A DNA stretch of 64,000 nt from an uncultured Nocardioides sp. (GTDB lineage: Bacteria; Actinomycetota; Actinomycetes; Propionibacteriales; Nocardioidaceae): the NCBI RefSeq assembly GCF_947489365.1, contig NZ_CANLDB010000008.1, positions 156,398-220,397 of the forward strand, given 5' to 3'. Under the pieces are notes generated by a model. It made no database searches. It saw only the letters and a list, made by a program, of their open reading frames with translations, and was not told where the DNA came from. Each line of letters opens with the position of its first letter. Within the stretch, counting starts at the first letter, position 1. Shown piece after piece: positions 61,623 to 64,000 of this stretch. Both the position numbers and the translations under genes were made by a program.

Positions 61623-62345
61623 CTACGACCAGTAGGTAGGTCGCAGGTAGGCACGGTCGCGCCCTTCAACACGCTCCGGGAACTGAGCACCGCGGATCTT
61701 CGACGCATTGATGTGGAAAGAGGCATCCGTCGCCGCGGCTAGGTCGGCCGAGTAGCGGGCCGGCGGGAAGGCAGCCACTACTCGAAGACCCTCCTCCTGC
61801 GCCTTCACCGCGCGCACGGCGGGAACCATGTCGCTGTCCCCGGTGACGAGCAGCGCCGTCTGAAACGCATGATTGTGCGCATCGGAGAGGACTTGCACGC
61901 AGAAGTTGACGTCGCTCTGCTTCTCCTCGTAGGCGCGCCAGGTGTCATGGCACCCGTAGCACTCGATGGTCTGCTCCTGGAAGCGTCCGAGGACCACCTC
62001 GACCCCGGTTGCTCGCAAGGCCCCCAGGTAGGCGGACTGACGTTGTTGAGAGTCGGGAGCGTTGCGCACGGGGGCGCTGAAGTACTTCACTCCGAGTAGG
62101 CGCTGGTCACGTCGGAGCAGGCTGTTGGCGAGCGCCATGAGATCGAGCCACAGCAGCCGACGACCGAACTTTTCCCTCACCCCGTGGTACAGGTTGAACC
62201 CGTCGACATAGACGATCGTGCCCGCGACGCGCTGCGAGAGTTGAAGCGGGGTCGCCGTTGCGCTACGTTGTGAAGACCCCGCCAGCGGCTCGCCCGTTGG
62301 CTCAACGGCCTCCTTCGGGAGGCCGTTTCTTTTTGTGTCACTCAT
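61623..62345 (-). CDS. NYN-domain (PIN-like) ribonuclease-type protein
   Basis: A 240-residue protein. After a 40-residue leader, VYVDGFNLYHG (Asp48, Asn51), KQSDVNFCVQV (Asp145) and VTGDSDMVPAV (Asp170, Asp172) give the four-acid NYN active site. CYGCH just before Asp145 may bind zinc. NYN proteins cut RNA and occur in defence and regulatory loci. The ATG overlaps the preceding stop by 8 bases (ATGAGTGA). A plus-strand terminator-like hairpin overlaps its first codons. Confidence 0.8.
   Translation of the reverse strand: MSDTKRNGLPKEAVEPTGEPLAGSSQRSATATPLQLSQRVAGTIVYVDGFNLYHGVREKFGRRLLWLDLMALANSLLRRDQRLLGVKYFSAPVRNAPDSQQRQSAYLGALRATGVEVVLGRFQEQTIECYGCHDTWRAYEEKQSDVNFCVQVLSDAHNHAFQTALLVTGDSDMVPAVRAVKAQEEGLRVVAAFPPARYSADLAAATDASFHINASKIRGAQFPERVEGRDRAYLRPTYWS
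62304..62336 (+). terminator. Rho-independent terminator inside the NYN gene's 5' end
   Basis: AACGGCCTC-CTTCGG-GAGGCCGTT followed by TCTTTTT is a textbook terminator on the plus strand. The T-run makes it the clearest one in the window. It would stop antisense transcripts from the plus-strand genes before they reach the NYN promoter side. Confidence 0.85.
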
Positions 62346-62874
62346 CCGCCTGCCCCTCAGGTGGGTCTCCTCGCCACTCGCGAGGCGCGAAAGTGTCGCC
62401 AGGGAGGGTCTGCACTCGCCCAGCCTTGGCCGCGCGGTTCAGGGCATTGCCTACTGCATTGCGTGGGTTGGCCCAGCTCTTGGGGAAGCCGATATGAACC
62501 TCGAAAGCATTGACGATCTGGTCGCGAGTCATGGGCTCGGTGGCCTGGTTGACCAGTGTCGCAACAAGGTCGGTTGATCTGATCCGTCGCTTCTTCGGCG
62601 TTGAGGTTGAGGACGGAGCCCCTGGCTCGCGGGCGTCGCCCTCGTCGTCCTGCTCGTTGGACGCATCTTCCAACGCGGCCTCCTGCTGGGACCGCTCCTC
62701 AACTCCGGGGGCGAGACTAAGCCGGCGGAAGCCTGTGATGACGGCGTCGAGGTCTCGCAGGCGACCTTCGACTTCCTCAAGCTGACGATGCAGTTCGCCA
62801 AGGCGCGCCCGAGCTGCGGCGCGCTCGGAGCGCAGCGCCTCCCAGGCCTCACCGAACACCTCGCCACTTGTCAT
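62338..62874 (-). CDS. Coiled-coil/winged-helix-like element protein
   Basis: A 178-residue protein. The N-terminal third is a coiled coil (ARARLGELHRQLEEVEGRLRDL), then an acidic linker, then KKRRIRSTDLVATLV and TEPMTRDQIVNAF ... ANPRNAVGNALNRAAKAGRV, which has the look of a small winged-helix DNA-binding domain. It is upstream of the NYN gene in one operon. Its start is 58 bases from the LexA box, so it is the likely SOS-regulated gene. Confidence 0.65.
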   Translation of the reverse strand: MTSGEVFGEAWEALRSERAAARARLGELHRQLEEVEGRLRDLDAVITGFRRLSLAPGVEERSQQEAALEDASNEQDDEGDAREPGAPSSTSTPKKRRIRSTDLVATLVNQATEPMTRDQIVNAFEVHIGFPKSWANPRNAVGNALNRAAKAGRVQTLPGDTFAPREWRGDPPEGQADE

Positions 62875-62931
62875 GCGACACACCATACACCTCATGTCAT
62901 CCGACACGATCGATGAGATGAGGGCTGTCAT

Positions 62932-62947
62932 GCGAACATATGTTCGA
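62932..62947. promoter_or_regulatory. LexA (SOS) box
   Basis: GCGAACATATGTTCGA differs from the actinobacterial LexA consensus TCGAAC-N4-GTTCGA only at the first base. It lies between the divergent coiled-coil/NYN operon and a small plus-strand gene. Confidence 0.8.
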
Positions 62948-62973
62948 CGACATGGAGACGTCAAGCCGATTTT

Positions 62974-62989
62974 TCGAACATCTGATCTA
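62974..62989. promoter_or_regulatory. Second, imperfect LexA-like site
   Basis: TCGAACATCTGATCTA has a perfect left half and a degenerate right half, 42 bases (about four helical turns) from the first box. It could be bound cooperatively. Confidence 0.45.
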
Positions 62990-62999
62990 GTGTTTGCTT

Positions 63000-63251
63000 G
63001 TGCCGACAGCGAACCTGTTTCCTCGCCACGTCTGGCTCGTCGACGAGGCCACCAACAGCCGCAAGGCGCCGATGATCGCCCTACTCCTCGAGGTGCGGCG
63101 CATCGAGAACGACGGGCCGGCGCACTCCCGCGCGGCCGAGCCCCACTGGCGGGGGCTCGTCGCCGTCGCCTACCCGGGTGGCGGGATGCGCGTGTGGTGG
63201 GAGCGGACTGAGGTGCTGATGCCGTTTGAGGCGTGGCCGGCGCCCGTCTGA
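63000..63251 (+). CDS. Small element protein of unknown function
   Basis: An 83-residue protein starting GTG at 63000 or TTG at 62994, with no strong ribosome site. It contains APMIALLLEVRRI and GLVAVAYPGGGMRVWWERTEVL, which suggests a small beta-rich fold. It is divergent from the coiled-coil/NYN operon and close to the SOS boxes. I do not recognise the family. Confidence 0.5.
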   Translation: MPTANLFPRHVWLVDEATNSRKAPMIALLLEVRRIENDGPAHSRAAEPHWRGLVAVAYPGGGMRVWWERTEVLMPFEAWPAPV

Positions 63252-63258
63252 CTATGGA

Positions 63259-63299
63259 GCGCGCGAGGCCCGCTCCCCCCGGACTCGGGCCCCGCGCGC
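63259..63299. terminator. GC-rich hairpin after the small element gene
   Basis: A 14-bp stem with one mismatch (GCGCGCGAGGCCCG with CGGGCCCCGCGCGC) around a 13-base loop, just past the stop at 63251. Confidence 0.65.
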
Positions 63300-63498
63300 G
63301 CACCGAATTTAGGACAGCAGCGAGTTAGTTGCATAGAGCACAAACATGCCCAAAACCCGCCGCCTTGTACCCCCATCGCGCCTGCAAGTTGAGCTTGACG
63401 GACCGTCGTCGTCGACGGCGGAAGAGCTTGGGCGAGCCAGTTGGACAAGCGGGTGCAACTTCGGGTCGCGCCACCGTCGCGCCGTTAGGGTCGCGGCC

Positions 63499-63951
63499 AT
63501 GCCGGGCCAACGGTTGACCTACCGCGAGGCCGCGCGACGCCTCGGCGTGGGTGAAGCCACCGTGCGCACTCTGCTGCGCCACGGCGTCCTAGAGCAGACT
63601 CCCCCGCCGGCCGACAGGTCACGACGAGTGAAGGCCCACGCCTCGATCCACGTCGACTCCCTCGACCGAGCTCGGGCATGGCTAGTAGAGCGTGAGACCG
63701 ACCGGGCCGAACGGGAACGGCGCCGCGAGCAGCACGGCAACCCGCCCGACTACGACCACGTCTGGCTCGACACCGCCACCGTGGCTGCGATGGCTGGGCT
63801 CACCGTGAACTGGGTGACCTGGCAGATCCGTGAGGAGCGGATGCCGGCGACGTTCCACGGCGGTCAGTACTGGGTCAGGCGGGAGCACGCCGAAGTGATC
63901 GTGGCGGCGCGGGCGTTCGCCGAGCGGGCCGACCGCAGACCTCCGGCCTGA
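63499..63951 (+). CDS. Small HTH (excisionase/MerR-like) DNA-binding protein
   Basis: A 150-residue protein. LTYREAARRLGVGEATVRTLLRHGVLEQ is an N-terminal helix-turn-helix like those of excisionases; a second HTH-like stretch occurs at DTATVAAMAGLTVNWVTWQI. It might be a recombination directionality factor or a repressor of the element. I prefer the ATG at 63499, because the frame extending to 63346 has no homologous-looking content. An inverted repeat (GTTGTG ... CACAAC, 63955-63980) follows the stop. Confidence 0.65.
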   Translation: MPGQRLTYREAARRLGVGEATVRTLLRHGVLEQTPPPADRSRRVKAHASIHVDSLDRARAWLVERETDRAERERRREQHGNPPDYDHVWLDTATVAAMAGLTVNWVTWQIREERMPATFHGGQYWVRREHAEVIVAARAFAERADRRPPA

Positions 63952-64000
63952 GCTGTTGTGTGTCAGCCAGCCGACACAACTAGCCCTGAACACCAGGCTG

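Larger units (their letters stand above)
59358..64000. mobile_element. Left end of an integrated element in comM (continues past the window)
   Basis: The boundary is the comM break. Beyond it are genes typical of actinobacterial phages and integrative elements: DUF6907 proteins, ImmA/IrrE-like peptidase, DGQHR protein, NYN protein, small HTH protein, plus an SOS box and short overlapping genes. None of the housekeeping cluster continues. No integrase or capsid gene is visible; they may lie to the right. Whether it is a prophage, ICE or satellite cannot be told from this part. Confidence 0.8.

Noticed and set aside
1..64000. Frequent GTACGACG/CGTCGTAC octamers
   Set aside because: They lie mostly in coding DNA and are explained by high-GC codon use around Tyr, Val, Arg and Thr codons. 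No orientation bias was evident by eye.

Overview
The window is high-GC actinobacterial chromosome. Gene order and gene style (GTG starts, 4-bp stop/start overlaps, GGAGG-type ribosome sites) suggest Nocardioidaceae, probably Nocardioides or a close relative. The genus is an inference; the phylum is secure.

Most of 1-57 kb is two conserved minus-strand housekeeping clusters. One, read in transcription order from about 33 kb down to 0.1 kb, is rimP-nusA-ylxR-infB-rbfA-truB ... ribF-(membrane protein)-rpsO ... pnp-M16 protease-dapB. The other, from about 57 kb down to 34 kb, is dprA-xerC, rpsB-tsf-pyrH-frr-cdsA ... rlmN ... dxr-rseP-ispG-GNAT-proS, with an M23 peptidase divergent from rpsB. Several blocks that are usually absent from these clusters sit inside them. 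Between rpsO and pnp lie a Ter stress cassette (5.3-13.2 kb) and a mannitol-type PTS with a Zn-dependent polyol-type dehydrogenase (13.4-17.2 kb). Between truB and ribF lies a complete fructose PTS: ptsI, a DeoR regulator, fruK, fruA and ptsH (19.8-25.8 kb). Between cdsA and rlmN lie glpFKD and a phosphatase.

The Ter cassette has three TerD paralogues, a coiled-coil partner and a four-gene overlapping operon: CitE-like lyase, phosphoribosyltransferase with TRSP domain, StiP-PELOTA protein and HAD phosphatase. This matches the Ter-linked pathway that comparative genomics has proposed to make a nucleoside-like metabolite. The PTS genes form one network. EI and HPr feed two sugar permeases, and a 13-bp sequence is shared exactly between the ptsI/fruR and mtlA/dehydrogenase divergent promoters, which points to one common regulator.

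From about 59.36 kb to the right edge the character changes. The comM (Mg-chelatase-like ATPase) reading frame is broken near its 5' end and is followed by typical mobile-element genes: two DUF6907-like proteins, an ImmA/IrrE-like peptidase, a ParB-like DGQHR protein, a NYN-domain nuclease-like protein, a coiled-coil/winged-helix protein and a small HTH protein. A near-perfect LexA (SOS) box lies inside this part. This looks like the left end of an integrated element inserted in comM; its other end and its integrase are outside the window.

The most unusual non-coding feature is a family of intergenic repeats built on GAGTCGGC, set at an exact 32-bp period and arranged mostly in head-to-head arrays (11.1, 25.9, 36.4 and 44.9 kb). 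I do not recognise this as a named repeat family.
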